Positions 1 through 5,975 of a stretch of 5,975 nucleotides of DNA are shown here, piece after piece; position 1 is the stretch's first letter, and every line of letters begins with the position of its first letter. A program made the translations under genes and the position numbers. Source of the DNA: Myroides sp. GTDB taxonomy: Bacteria; Bacteroidota; Bacteroidia; Flavobacteriales; Flavobacteriaceae. The notes beneath the pieces were generated by a model. The model was not told the origin of the DNA and ran no database searches. It was given only the letters and a program-made list of their open reading frames with translations. The stretch spans positions 1 through 5,975 of the forward strand of contig JAHAYQ010000242.1 of NCBI GenBank assembly GCA_018384465.1, given 5' to 3'.

Positions 1-867
1 CAAAAAGGAATTGATGAACTCACGATAAGTCATGTTTTCTGAATCTTCAATGGTATAAGTATCATCGGTAACGCCTAATTGAATTAGCATATTCCAAGCG
101 CGCGAAAAGCCAACTCTACGCATGGTGCCTCTGTAAATGGTGTGGGCATTTTGTAAACCATACGCTTCGCGATAACTCAATGAATCACGATTAGCATACG
201 CTTCAAATCTACCGTAACCTTCTACCTCTAAAAATTCGGTACGCTTAAAAATTCGGTGGTACGGAATGTATTTATACATACCTTGTTGTAAAAACTTAGC
301 CGCGCCGCCTTGTCCGGCAACTACTACATTACGTGGGTTCCATGAAAATTTATACTTCCAATCATTATTATCCGATTCTGGAGCAACCAAGCCACCGCAA
401 AAACTTTCAAAATGTACCGGATTTCCACCTTTTTCTCTAATTTCATCTAACACCTTCATGGCACTCATGTGATCAATTCCGGGATCTAATCCACATTCGT
501 TCATAAATATCAAACCTTTGGCTTTAACCTCGTTATCTAACTCTTTTAGTTCTTTGGAAATATAAGAGGCAGTAACCAAATGTTTTTCTAATTTTAAACA
601 ATCGGCAGCAATAAGTGGGTGTAAAAATGCAGGCATCATAGAAATTACAACATCTGCTTCACGAATTAATTGGGTGCGCGCTGCTTCGTCTTTAATGTCT
701 AAAGCGGTTGCCAAGGCGTTTGTATGTTGAGAGATTTTTTGTTGAATGGATTCAATCGACTGATCGGCTATATGTAGTTTAAACTGATCTTGTTCTGTTC
801 GTTCTAATAAATATTTGATTAAGGAAGTAGATGATCTTCCTGCACCAAATAACAGTATAGTTTTCAT
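1..867 (-). CDS. Saccharopine dehydrogenase/reductase-family protein, N-terminal 289 residues (C-terminus beyond left edge)
   Basis: The minus strand is open from an ATG at 865-867 to the window edge with no stop, giving 289 residues; the gene is cut by the window, not visibly broken. The product starts MKTILLFGAGRSS, a Rossmann beta-strand and glycine-rich dinucleotide loop (residues 8-13). ADVVISMMPAFLHP (71-84) follows, then the family hallmark NECGLDPGIDHM (123-134) and FCGGLVAPE (157-165), which resemble the substrate domain of saccharopine reductases (Lys9-like). Family members interconvert saccharopine and an aminoadipate semialdehyde or a related amino acid with NAD(P)H in the cytoplasm. 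Bacterial homologues are often about 400-460 residues, so roughly a third is probably missing (inference). The exact substrate cannot be fixed from sequence: lysine breakdown through saccharopine is the natural guess, and carboxynorspermidine-type synthases are more distant relatives. It is transcribed divergently from the DUF423 gene, so nothing in this window is its operon partner. Confidence 0.9.
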   Translation of the reverse strand, partial: MKTILLFGAGRSSTSLIKYLLERTEQDQFKLHIADQSIESIQQKISQHTNALATALDIKDEAARTQLIREADVVISMMPAFLHPLIAADCLKLEKHLVTASYISKELKELDNEVKAKGLIFMNECGLDPGIDHMSAMKVLDEIREKGGNPVHFESFCGGLVAPESDNNDWKYKFSWNPRNVVVAGQGGAAKFLQQGMYKYIPYHRIFKRTEFLEVEGYGRFEAYANRDSLSYREAYGLQNAHTIYRGTMRRVGFSRAWNMLIQLGVTDDTYTIEDSENMTYREFINSFL

Positions 868-880
868 TAATCTTGGTTTT

Positions 881-889
881 GAAAAGGTA
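881..889 (-). promoter_or_regulatory. Candidate Bacteroidota -7 element for the saccharopine-dehydrogenase-like gene
   Basis: On the minus strand this reads TACCTTTTC, matching the TAnnTTTG consensus at seven of eight positions (final G replaced by T). It ends 14 nt before the ATG, so the predicted leader would be only about 8-10 nt. I see no good -33 TTTG at the usual distance, so the call rests on the -7 element and position alone. Confidence 0.35.
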
Positions 890-941
890 AAATTAATGAA
901 ATGCACTCTTTTAAAAAATGTTTTCTAAAATAAAATAGTTG

Positions 942-949
942 TACCTTTG
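942..949 (+). promoter_or_regulatory. Candidate Bacteroidota -7 element for the DUF423 gene
   Basis: TACCTTTG is a full match to the TAnnTTTG -7 consensus of the Bacteroidota primary sigma factor. It ends 13 nt before the ATG at 963. With transcription starting a few bases downstream of the element, the mRNA leader would be only about 6-9 nt. The -33 position is T-rich (TTTTCT around 921-926) and lacks a clear TTG. No Shine-Dalgarno sequence lies before the ATG, which is usual in this phylum. Confidence 0.5.
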
Positions 950-962
950 AAAAAAATCCCTC

Positions 963-1352
963 ATGACTAAAAAGTTGGTAACTTTAGCAGCCTTCTTTGG
1001 ATTGGTAGCTATCATCTTAGGAGCTTTCGGAGCGCACGGATTAAAAAAAGTTTTAACTGCCGAGCAATTGGTGAGTTTTGAAACCGGAGTGCGTTATCAA
1101 ATGTATCACGCGTTGTTTTTATTACTCATTTCGCAACTTAACGTACTTACCGATAAACACAAACGCACAATTGGCATCCTTACAACTATTGGTGTTTTTC
1201 TTTTTTCGGGATCGATTTTTTTACTGTCAACTCAGGAATTATCGGGAATCGATTTTAGATTTTTAGGTCCTATAACCCCAGTTGGAGGTGTTTTTTTGAT
1301 CCTAAGTTGGTTCTTTACCGCTTTTTATTCAATGAAACAAAAAAGCAATTAA
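963..1352 (+). CDS. DUF423 (YgdD-like) small integral membrane protein
   Basis: The 129-residue product has the features of the DUF423 family (E. coli YgdD is similar in size). GAFGAHGL lies at the end of the first membrane segment (residues 20-27), RYQMYHAL at 44-51, FSGSIF at 81-86 and a PVGG turn at 106-109. Four hydrophobic stretches can be read at roughly 5-25, 46-62, 68-89 and 102-124, separated by a basic loop (DKHKR, 64-68) and a polar one, which predicts a four-helix inner-membrane protein. The molecular function of the family is not established. The ATG at 963 is chosen because it immediately precedes the conserved first helix and sits just after a -7 element. No terminator is visible between it and pckA, 69 bp downstream, so some read-through into pckA is plausible. 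Confidence 0.9.
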   Translation: MTKKLVTLAAFFGLVAIILGAFGAHGLKKVLTAEQLVSFETGVRYQMYHALFLLLISQLNVLTDKHKRTIGILTTIGVFLFSGSIFLLSTQELSGIDFRFLGPITPVGGVFLILSWFFTAFYSMKQKSN

Positions 1353-1362
1353 TAAAAAAACA

Positions 1363-1376
1363 TAATAAATTTATTA
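1363..1376. promoter_or_regulatory. Perfect 14-bp AT palindrome next to the pckA -7 element (possible operator)
   Basis: TAATAAATTTATTA is its own reverse complement. It ends one base before the candidate -7 element at 1378 and so occupies the -33/-7 spacer region of the pckA promoter, a position where a bound repressor would block RNA polymerase. The palindrome consists only of A and T in a very AT-rich gap, so chance is a real alternative. It lacks a G/C stem and a U-tract, so it is a poor candidate for a terminator of the upstream gene. Confidence 0.3.
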
Positions 1377-1377
1377 G

Positions 1378-1385
1378 TAAGTTTG
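1378..1385 (+). promoter_or_regulatory. Candidate -7 promoter element for pckA
   Basis: TAAGTTTG is a full match to TAnnTTTG, lying 36 nt upstream of the pckA ATG, which predicts a leader of about 30 nt. The leader is A/T-rich with CA repeats (around 1400-1412) and has no strong Shine-Dalgarno sequence. No TTG is present at the -33 spacing, so the promoter may be weak or activator-dependent (inference). Confidence 0.5.
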
Positions 1386-1421
1386 TACCCAAATTATTAA
1401 TACAACACACAATTTTAAGAT

Positions 1422-3035
1422 ATGGAAGTTTCAAAGGCAATCTCTTTGGATAAATATGGAATTAAGAATGTAACTGAAATAATTTACAACCCGTCTTACG
1501 ATGATTTATTTGAAGCAGAAACAGATCCAAATTTAAAAGGTTTTGAACGTGGACAGGTTTCAGAACTTGGAGCAGTAAACGTAATGACTGGCGATTTTAC
1601 CGGACGTTCACCTAAAGATAAATATATTGTTAAAGATGCGGTTACAGAAAATACTATTTGGTGGACTTCTGACAAAGCAGTAAATGACAATAAACCAATC
1701 TCGCAAAATACTTGGGAAGCATTAAAAGAAAATGCAGCCGAAGAATTGTCAGGCAAAAAATTATATGTAGTTGATGCTTTTTGTGGTGCTAACGAAGATA
1801 CTCGTTTAAAAGTTCGCTTTATTATGGAAGTGGCTTGGCAAGCACATTTTGTAAAAAACATGTTTATACGCCCTACCGAAGAAGAATTAGACAACTTTGG
1901 TGAGCCAGATTTCGTAGTAATCAACGCTTCAAAAACATCGTTTAAAGATTACAAAGCACACGGACTAAACTCTGAAGTGTATGTAGCTTTTAACTTAACT
2001 GAAAAAATTCAATTAATTGGTGGTACTTGGTACGGTGGAGAGATGAAAAAAGGTCTTTTCTCTATGATGAACTACTATTTGCCATTACAAGGAATTGCCT
2101 CTATGCACTGTTCAGCTAACAAAGGAAAAGAGGGCGATGTAGCTGTTTTCTTTGGTTTATCAGGAACAGGAAAAACAACTTTGTCAACAGATCCAAACCG
2201 TGAATTAATTGGTGACGATGAGCATGGATGGGATAATGATGGTGTTTTTAATTTTGAAGGTGGATGTTATGCTAAAACTATTGACTTATGTCAAGAAAAT
2301 GAGCCAGAAATCTTTGCAGCGATCAAACGCAATGCCTTATTAGAAAACGTAACTGTTGACGAAAACGGTAAAATTGATTTTACAGATGGATCTGTAACTC
2401 AAAATACTCGAGTTTCATATCCTATCGATCATATCGAAAATATTGTAAAACCTGTGTCAAAAGCAGGACATGCAAAGAAAGTAATTTTCTTAACAGCTGA
2501 TGCTTTCGGTGTAATGCCTCCGGTTTCTAAATTAACACCAGAGCAAACCAAATACTTTTTCTTATCTGGCTTTACAGCAAAATTAGCAGGAACAGAGCGT
2601 GGAGTTACGCAACCTGAACCTACTTTCTCTGCTTGTTTTGGAAAGGCTTTCTTAAGCTTACACCCAACAAAATACGGTGAAGAATTAGTTAAGAAAATGG
2701 AAGAGCACAATGCAACCGCATATATGGTAAACACTGGCTGGAACGGAACGGGCAAACGTATTTCTATTAAAGATACGCGTGCAATTATCAACAGAATCTT
2801 AGACGGTTCTATTGAAAAGGCTGAAACTACTATAGTTCCAATCTTCAACTTGGCTGTTCCTACTGCCTTAGAAGGTGTTGATACTAATATTCTAGATCCG
2901 CGAAATACGTACACCGATTCAAAAGAATGGGAAACAAAAGCAACCGATTTAGGTAAATTGTTTGTAGCAAACTTTGTTCAATATACCGATAACGAAGAAG
3001 GAAAATCATTAGTTGCTGCAGGTCCGCAATTATAA
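1422..3035 (+). CDS. pckA: Phosphoenolpyruvate carboxykinase (ATP)
   Basis: This cytoplasmic enzyme converts oxaloacetate plus ATP to phosphoenolpyruvate, ADP and CO2, the first committed step of gluconeogenesis; in some anaerobic or capnophilic bacteria it runs in the CO2-fixing direction. The 537-residue protein is full length for the ATP-dependent family (E. coli about 540). The kinase-1a P-loop GLSGTGKTT is at 245-253 and the kinase-2 segment GDDEHGW at 264-270. By alignment with the E. coli enzyme (offset of three residues), the catalytic and ligand residues all appear present: Arg62 in GRSPKDK, Tyr204 and Lys210 in WYGGEMKKG, His229 in SMHC, Lys251 and Thr252, Asp266, and Arg330 in QNTR. 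The ATG at 1422 gives the expected N-terminus. It has its own candidate promoter and a terminator 18 bp after the stop, so it is probably monocistronic, or fed in part by read-through from the DUF423 gene. Confidence 0.98.
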   Translation: MEVSKAISLDKYGIKNVTEIIYNPSYDDLFEAETDPNLKGFERGQVSELGAVNVMTGDFTGRSPKDKYIVKDAVTENTIWWTSDKAVNDNKPISQNTWEALKENAAEELSGKKLYVVDAFCGANEDTRLKVRFIMEVAWQAHFVKNMFIRPTEEELDNFGEPDFVVINASKTSFKDYKAHGLNSEVYVAFNLTEKIQLIGGTWYGGEMKKGLFSMMNYYLPLQGIASMHCSANKGKEGDVAVFFGLSGTGKTTLSTDPNRELIGDDEHGWDNDGVFNFEGGCYAKTIDLCQENEPEIFAAIKRNALLENVTVDENGKIDFTDGSVTQNTRVSYPIDHIENIVKPVSKAGHAKKVIFLTADAFGVMPPVSKLTPEQTKYFFLSGFTAKLAGTERGVTQPEPTFSACFGKAFLSLHPTKYGEELVKKMEEHNATAYMVNTGWNGTGKRISIKDTRAIINRILDGSIEKAETTIVPIFNLAVPTALEGVDTNILDPRNTYTDSKEWETKATDLGKLFVANFVQYTDNEEGKSLVAAGPQL

Positions 3036-3053
3036 TTTTTTTTAAAACATACT

Positions 3054-3083
3054 AAAAAGCTCAACAAAAGTTGGGCTTTTTTT
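3054..3083 (+). terminator. Rho-independent terminator of pckA
   Basis: The left arm AAAAAGCTCAAC (3054-3065) pairs with GTTGGGCTTTTT (3070-3081) across an AAAA loop, with one T-G wobble, and runs into seven T residues (3077-3083). It starts 18 bp after the pckA stop codon. The A-run on the left arm would also give a U-tract on the other strand, but no minus-strand gene ends here. Confidence 0.85.
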
Positions 3084-3144
3084 AATTTAATACACCTTTT
3101 GCGCTTTCTTAATGTAGGTTAATACGTTACAAAGTAATTTGTAG

Positions 3145-3152
3145 TAATTTTG
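3145..3152 (+). promoter_or_regulatory. Candidate -7 promoter element for the yceI-family gene
   Basis: TAATTTTG matches TAnnTTTG in full and lies 29 nt upstream of the ATG, predicting a leader of about 25 nt. A near copy (AGTAATTTG, 3133-3141) sits ten bases upstream of AGTAATTTTG (3143-3152). The -33 region reads GTTAAT instead of a clear TTG. The pckA terminator lies just upstream, so this gene needs its own promoter. Confidence 0.5.
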
Positions 3153-3181
3153 ACTTGTTAAACAATTAAAATTATATTCAA

Positions 3182-3754
3182 ATGAAAAAAATAGCCTTAT
3201 TATTCGTAGCCACTTTGTTTTCTGTTGCAACATTCGCTCAAACAAAGTATAATGTAGATAGCTACCATTCGTTCTTAAACTTTTCGGTAGGTCATTTAGG
3301 AATTTCGTTTGTTGACGGACGTATGGATAAATACGACGGTTCGTTAGAAATGAAAAACGAAGACATTACCACAGCAAAATTTAATTTTACTATTGATGCT
3401 AATTCCGTAAATACCGGCGTTCAAATGCGTGACGATCACTTGCGTTCTGCTGACTTTTTTGAAGTTGAGAAGTATAAAGAAATCAAATTTGTATCTACAT
3501 CAATTAAAAAAGACGGTAAAAACTACAAGTTAACAGGTAACTTAACTATTAAAGATGTTACTAAACCAGTAACTTTTGATTTGGTATACGGTGGATTGTT
3601 AGCAGATGACGGTCAAGGAAACCAAAAAGTAGGTTTTCAAGCTACTACAACAATCGACAGAACTGCTTTTAACATCAATTACGACCCAACAGGTATGGGA
3701 ATTGCTAAAGACGTAAAATTCATTGTTAACTTAGAATTTAACAAAGCAAAATAA
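3182..3754 (+). CDS. YceI-family secreted lipocalin-like protein
   Basis: The 190-residue product begins with a classical Sec signal peptide: MKK, a hydrophobic core (residues 4-18), and likely cleavage after Ala19 in TFA|Q. There is no lipobox cysteine, so a soluble periplasmic protein is predicted. The mature part is a single YceI domain of about 170 residues: YNVDSYHSFLNFSVGHLG (23-40), RDDHLRSADFFEVEKY (83-98), LTGNLTIKDVTKPV (117-130) and DRTAFNINYDPTG (159-171). The family forms an extended beta-barrel that, in characterised members, binds polyisoprenoid or other amphiphilic molecules; its physiological role in most bacteria is unclear. Length is normal and no domain is missing. The gene is flanked by terminators on both sides, so it is probably a single-gene transcript. 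The ligand cannot be told from sequence, and no quinone or cytochrome partner is adjacent. Confidence 0.95.
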   Translation: MKKIALLFVATLFSVATFAQTKYNVDSYHSFLNFSVGHLGISFVDGRMDKYDGSLEMKNEDITTAKFNFTIDANSVNTGVQMRDDHLRSADFFEVEKYKEIKFVSTSIKKDGKNYKLTGNLTIKDVTKPVTFDLVYGGLLADDGQGNQKVGFQATTTIDRTAFNINYDPTGMGIAKDVKFIVNLEFNKAK

Positions 3755-3789
3755 TTTTTTCATAATAATTAAGTAAACAACAAACAACC

Positions 3790-3821
3790 AAAAAACGCAT
3801 CAAGAAATTGATGCGTTTTTT
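3790..3821. terminator. Bidirectional Rho-independent terminator between convergent genes
   Basis: A perfect 14-bp inverted repeat runs from AAAAAACGCATCAA (3790-3803) to its complement (3808-3821) around a GAAA loop (3804-3807), a GNRA-type tetraloop. Six A residues on the left and six T residues on the right give a U-tract on either strand. It lies 35 bp after the yceI-family stop and about 42 bp past the stop of the convergent minus-strand gene, so it can end both transcripts. Confidence 0.92.
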
Positions 3822-3863
3822 ATTATTTCGATTATCTAAAGCCACCTTTGCCAGCAAAGAAAT

Positions 3864-4052
3864 CTATCTTAAATTATCTACAAACTTTAAAATTTGTTGT
3901 TTGTAAATTTCATTTCGTGTAATAACTTCTATTTGAGTGCCATCTTTGGTATTACACAAAATTGACCATCTACCGAAATTATTACTATCAATAAAATTGA
4001 CTAATAATTTAAATTGACTTTCTTCTTTCAATAAAACTTGAAATTCTTGCAT
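3864..4052 (-). CDS. Hypothetical 62-residue protein
   Basis: I do not recognise this protein. The minus-strand frame runs from ATG at 4050-4052 to TAG at 3864-3866. It is compact and soluble-looking, with no signal peptide or membrane segment. An acidic/polar N-terminus (MQEFQVLLKEESQFKLL) is followed by a beta-like stretch (GRWSILCNTKDGTQIEVITR, residues 27-46) and an amphipathic, probably helical C-terminus (NEIYKQQILKFVDNLR). There is one cysteine (Cys33). Its codons are those of an AT-rich genome, no other gene overlaps it, and a terminator in the right orientation lies 42 bp after the stop; together these favour a real gene over a chance frame. It lies 106 bp downstream of lepA on the same strand and could be co-transcribed with it or use a weak promoter at about 4081-4089. 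No function is proposed. Confidence 0.6.
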   Translation of the reverse strand: MQEFQVLLKEESQFKLLVNFIDSNNFGRWSILCNTKDGTQIEVITRNEIYKQQILKFVDNLR

Positions 4053-4080
4053 GCTTTAGATTTTTAAAGCATTAATAATC

Positions 4081-4089
4081 ATAAAGATA
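4081..4089 (-). promoter_or_regulatory. Weak candidate -7 element for the 62-residue gene
   Basis: On the minus strand the sequence reads TATCTTTAT, seven of eight matches to TAnnTTTG (final G replaced by A), 28 nt upstream of the ATG. A TTTG lies upstream (in CATTTGG) but only 14 nt away, shorter than the usual -33/-7 spacing. Co-transcription with lepA is an equally good explanation. Confidence 0.25.
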
Positions 4090-4119
4090 CAAAAAAGACA
4101 CTCCAAATGAAGTATCTTT
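4083..4119. repeat. Inverted repeat with 8-bp arms in the lepA downstream gap
   Basis: AAAGATAC (4083-4090) and GTATCTTT (4112-4119) are perfect complements separated by 21 bases. The loop is long and no U-tract follows the right-hand arm directly, so it is not a convincing terminator for lepA. One arm overlaps the weak -7 element of the 62-residue gene, so an operator role is conceivable but unproven. Confidence 0.3.
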
Positions 4120-4158
4120 CTATTATCTAAAAACCATAAACTAAAAGCTTACAGCTAA

Positions 4159-5955
4159 TTAATCATTCAGCTTTAAAACGGCCATAAATGCCGATTGTGG
4201 TATTTCTACGTTTCCTACTTGGCGCATACGTTTTTTACCGGCTTTTTGTTTTTCCAATAATTTACGTTTACGCGAAATATCTCCTCCGTAACATTTAGCA
4301 GTAACGTCTTTACGTAACGCTTTAATGGTTTCACGGGCAATAACTTTTGCACCAATTGCTGCCTGAATAGGAATGTCAAACTGTTGACGAGGAATCAGTT
4401 CGCGTAATTTCTCGCACATTTTTTTACCAATATGATACGCATTGTCTTCGTGAATTAAAGCGGATAACGCATCTACATTCTGAGCGTTTAATAAGACATC
4501 TAATCGCACTAATTTTGATGGACGCATTCCAATTGGGTGGTAATCAAACGATGCATATCCTTTAGAAACTGTTTTTAATCGATCATAAAAATCAAACACA
4601 ATTTCTGCCAAAGGCATATCAAAGTTCAACTCTACACGTTCTGGTGTTAAATACGTTTGATTGGTAATTTGTCCGCGTTTTTCGATACACAAACTCATTA
4701 CTTGCCCCACAAAATCTGCTTTTGTAATAATGGTGGCTTTAATAAACGGCTCTTCTACACGGTCTAATTTTGATGGTTCTGGTAAATCAGAAGGATTGTT
4801 GACAATCATCCGTGTTTCGGGCTCTTTTTTGGTATATGCGTAATACGATACGTTGGGCACGGTAGTAATTACCGTCATGTTAAACTCGCGCTCTAAACGT
4901 TCTTGAATAATTTCCATGTGCAACATTCCCAAGAATCCACAACGGAAACCAAATCCTAAAGCGGCTGAACTTTCTGGTTGAAATACCAACGACGCATCGT
5001 TTAACTGTAATTTTTCCATCGAAGCACGCAAATCTTCATAATCTTCAGTATCAACCGGATAAATTCCGGCGAAAACCATTGGCTTTACATCTTCGAATCC
5101 TGAAATCATATTTTGGGTTGGTGTAACAGCATCGGTAACTGTATCACCTACTTTTACTTCGCGTGCTTCCTTAATTCCAGAAATTAAATAGCCTACGTCT
5201 CCTGTAGAAATTTTTTGTTTAGGCACTTGGTTCAGTTTCAATGTCCCAATTTCATCGGCATAATATTCTTTGCCGGTTGCCATAAACTTAATTTTCTGAT
5301 TCTTTTTAATTTCGCCATTGATTACACGAAAAATTACCTCAATACCACGAAATGGATTGTAAACCGAATCGAAAATCAAGGCCTGTAATGGCTCATCCGG
5401 ATTTCCTTGAGGAGCAGGTACTCGTTCAATAATTGCTTCTAAAATCTTATCCACACCAAATCCGGTTTTACCCGATGCATGTATAATATCTTCGTGCTTA
5501 CAGCCTAATAATTCCACAATATCATCGCTCACTTCTTCTGGGTTTGCAGAAGGTAGATCTACTTTATTTAATACCGGAATAATCTCTAAATCGTTTTCTA
5601 AAGCTAAATAAAGGTTAGAAATGGTTTGTGCTTGAATGCTTTGTGCGGCATCCACAATCAACAAAGCACCTTCACACGCAGCAATTGATCGAGAAACCTC
5701 GTACGAAAAATCCACGTGTCCCGGAGTGTCAATCAAGTTTAAAATATAGGTTTCGCCTTTATAATTGTATTCCATCTGAATGGCGTGCGACTTAATCGTA
5801 ATACCGCGTTCGCGTTCCAAATCCATACTATCTAATAACTGCGCTTGGGCTTCACGAGCCGTAACTGTTTGCGTAGCGTCCAATAAGCGATCGGCAAGGG
5901 TACTTTTCCCATGGTCGATATGCGCGATAATACAAAAGTTTCTAATATGCTTCAT
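4159..5955 (-). CDS. lepA: Elongation factor 4 (LepA), ribosome-associated translational GTPase
   Basis: LepA is a cytoplasmic, partly membrane-associated GTPase that binds the ribosome; back-translocation of stalled ribosomes and a role in translation initiation or 30S biogenesis have both been proposed. The 598-residue protein is full length. G motifs: AHIDHGKST (11-19), RGIT (50-53), DTPGH (76-80, with His80 as the catalytic histidine), NKVD (130-133) and SGKTG (161-165). EF-G-like domains II, III and V follow, including GFGFRCGFLGMLHMEI (334-349) around the III region. The LepA-specific C-terminal domain then replaces EF-G domain IV and carries the signature KCYGGDISRKRKLLEKQK (554-571). 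The start at 5955 gives the canonical MKHIRNFCIIAHIDHGKS beginning. Only 20 bp upstream are visible, so its promoter lies outside the window. No convincing terminator lies directly after its stop. Confidence 0.98.
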   Translation of the reverse strand: MKHIRNFCIIAHIDHGKSTLADRLLDATQTVTAREAQAQLLDSMDLERERGITIKSHAIQMEYNYKGETYILNLIDTPGHVDFSYEVSRSIAACEGALLIVDAAQSIQAQTISNLYLALENDLEIIPVLNKVDLPSANPEEVSDDIVELLGCKHEDIIHASGKTGFGVDKILEAIIERVPAPQGNPDEPLQALIFDSVYNPFRGIEVIFRVINGEIKKNQKIKFMATGKEYYADEIGTLKLNQVPKQKISTGDVGYLISGIKEAREVKVGDTVTDAVTPTQNMISGFEDVKPMVFAGIYPVDTEDYEDLRASMEKLQLNDASLVFQPESSAALGFGFRCGFLGMLHMEIIQERLEREFNMTVITTVPNVSYYAYTKKEPETRMIVNNPSDLPEPSKLDRVEEPFIKATIITKADFVGQVMSLCIEKRGQITNQTYLTPERVELNFDMPLAEIVFDFYDRLKTVSKGYASFDYHPIGMRPSKLVRLDVLLNAQNVDALSALIHEDNAYHIGKKMCEKLRELIPRQQFDIPIQAAIGAKVIARETIKALRKDVTAKCYGGDISRKRKLLEKQKAGKKRMRQVGNVEIPQSAFMAVLKLND

Positions 5956-5958
5956 TCG

Positions 5959-5975
5959 TCTAAAATATCTAAAAT
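5959..5975 (-). repeat. Tandem 8-bp direct repeat in the lepA leader
   Basis: Read on the minus strand, ATTTTAGA occurs twice with one base between, just upstream of GACGA-ATG of lepA. The second copy reaches the window edge, so further copies may exist. There is no Shine-Dalgarno sequence in the visible leader. Confidence 0.4.

Noticed and set aside
229..257. 12-bp direct repeat TAAAAATTCGGT (229-240 and 246-257)
   Set aside because: It lies inside the saccharopine-dehydrogenase-like coding region, is read in two different frames, and does not disturb the reading frame; probably chance in AT-rich DNA.
266..472. Plus-strand open frame of 68 codons
   Set aside because: It lies wholly antisense to the saccharopine-dehydrogenase-like gene, whose protein motifs are clear, and its own translation shows no recognisable feature.
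1078..1266. Plus-strand open frame inside the DUF423 gene
   Set aside because: It is an out-of-frame shadow of a gene with a clear family signature.
1496..1924. Minus-strand open frame of 142 codons opposite pckA
   Set aside because: It is antisense to the conserved pckA frame, with serine-rich low-information translation and no promoter of its own.
2429..2914. Minus-strand open frame of 161 codons opposite pckA
   Set aside because: It is antisense to the conserved C-terminal half of pckA and shows no family motif.
3846..3859. Short inverted repeat CTTTGC-CA-GCAAAG just past the 62-residue gene
   Set aside because: The arms are only six bases with a two-base spacer and no adjacent U-tract; the strong hairpin at 3790-3821 explains termination better.
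4661..4843. Plus-strand open frame of 60 codons opposite lepA
   Set aside because: It is antisense to a fully conserved part of lepA.
1..5975. Search for a CRISPR array, insertion sequence, toxin-antitoxin pair, tRNA or phage/defence module
   Set aside because: No regularly spaced repeats, terminal inverted repeats, transposase motifs, tRNA cloverleaf or two-gene defence layout were seen; nearly all sequence is accounted for by housekeeping genes.

Overview
The window is a compact, AT-rich stretch of ordinary bacterial chromosome. It most likely comes from a member of the Bacteroidota, probably a Flavobacteriaceae relative (inference). The evidence is threefold. The candidate promoters carry the TAnnTTTG -7 element typical of that phylum instead of a sigma70 -10 box. 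Start codons lack clear Shine-Dalgarno sequences and are preceded by A/T-rich leaders. The protein set (saccharopine-dehydrogenase-like protein, DUF423, ATP-dependent PEP carboxykinase, secreted YceI, 598-residue LepA) also fits. No sign of mobile DNA, CRISPR, tRNA, rRNA or horizontal transfer was seen.

Layout from left to right: (1) bases 1-867, minus strand, the N-terminal 289 residues of a saccharopine dehydrogenase/reductase-family protein that runs off the left edge; (2) a 95-bp divergent intergenic region with candidate promoters facing both ways; (3) 963-1352, plus, a DUF423/YgdD-type small membrane protein; (4) 1422-3035, plus, pckA, complete, preceded by its own candidate promoter with a 14-bp perfect palindrome and followed by a hairpin terminator; (5) 3182-3754, plus, a secreted YceI-family protein with its own candidate promoter, followed by a strong hairpin that can terminate transcription in both directions; (6) 3864-4052, minus, a 62-residue protein of unknown function; (7) 4159-5955, minus, lepA (elongation factor 4), complete. 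Every gap between genes is shorter than 150 bp.

The genes do not form one pathway. PckA is the gluconeogenic step from oxaloacetate to phosphoenolpyruvate. The saccharopine-dehydrogenase-like protein suggests amino-acid (lysine/2-aminoadipate-type) metabolism. LepA acts on the ribosome. YceI is a periplasmic lipocalin-like protein, and DUF423 is an uncharacterised membrane protein. I found no convincing novel system. The items most worth a second look are the unrecognised 62-residue gene beside lepA, the palindrome abutting the pckA -7 element, and the very short predicted leaders on both sides of the 868-962 divergent region.
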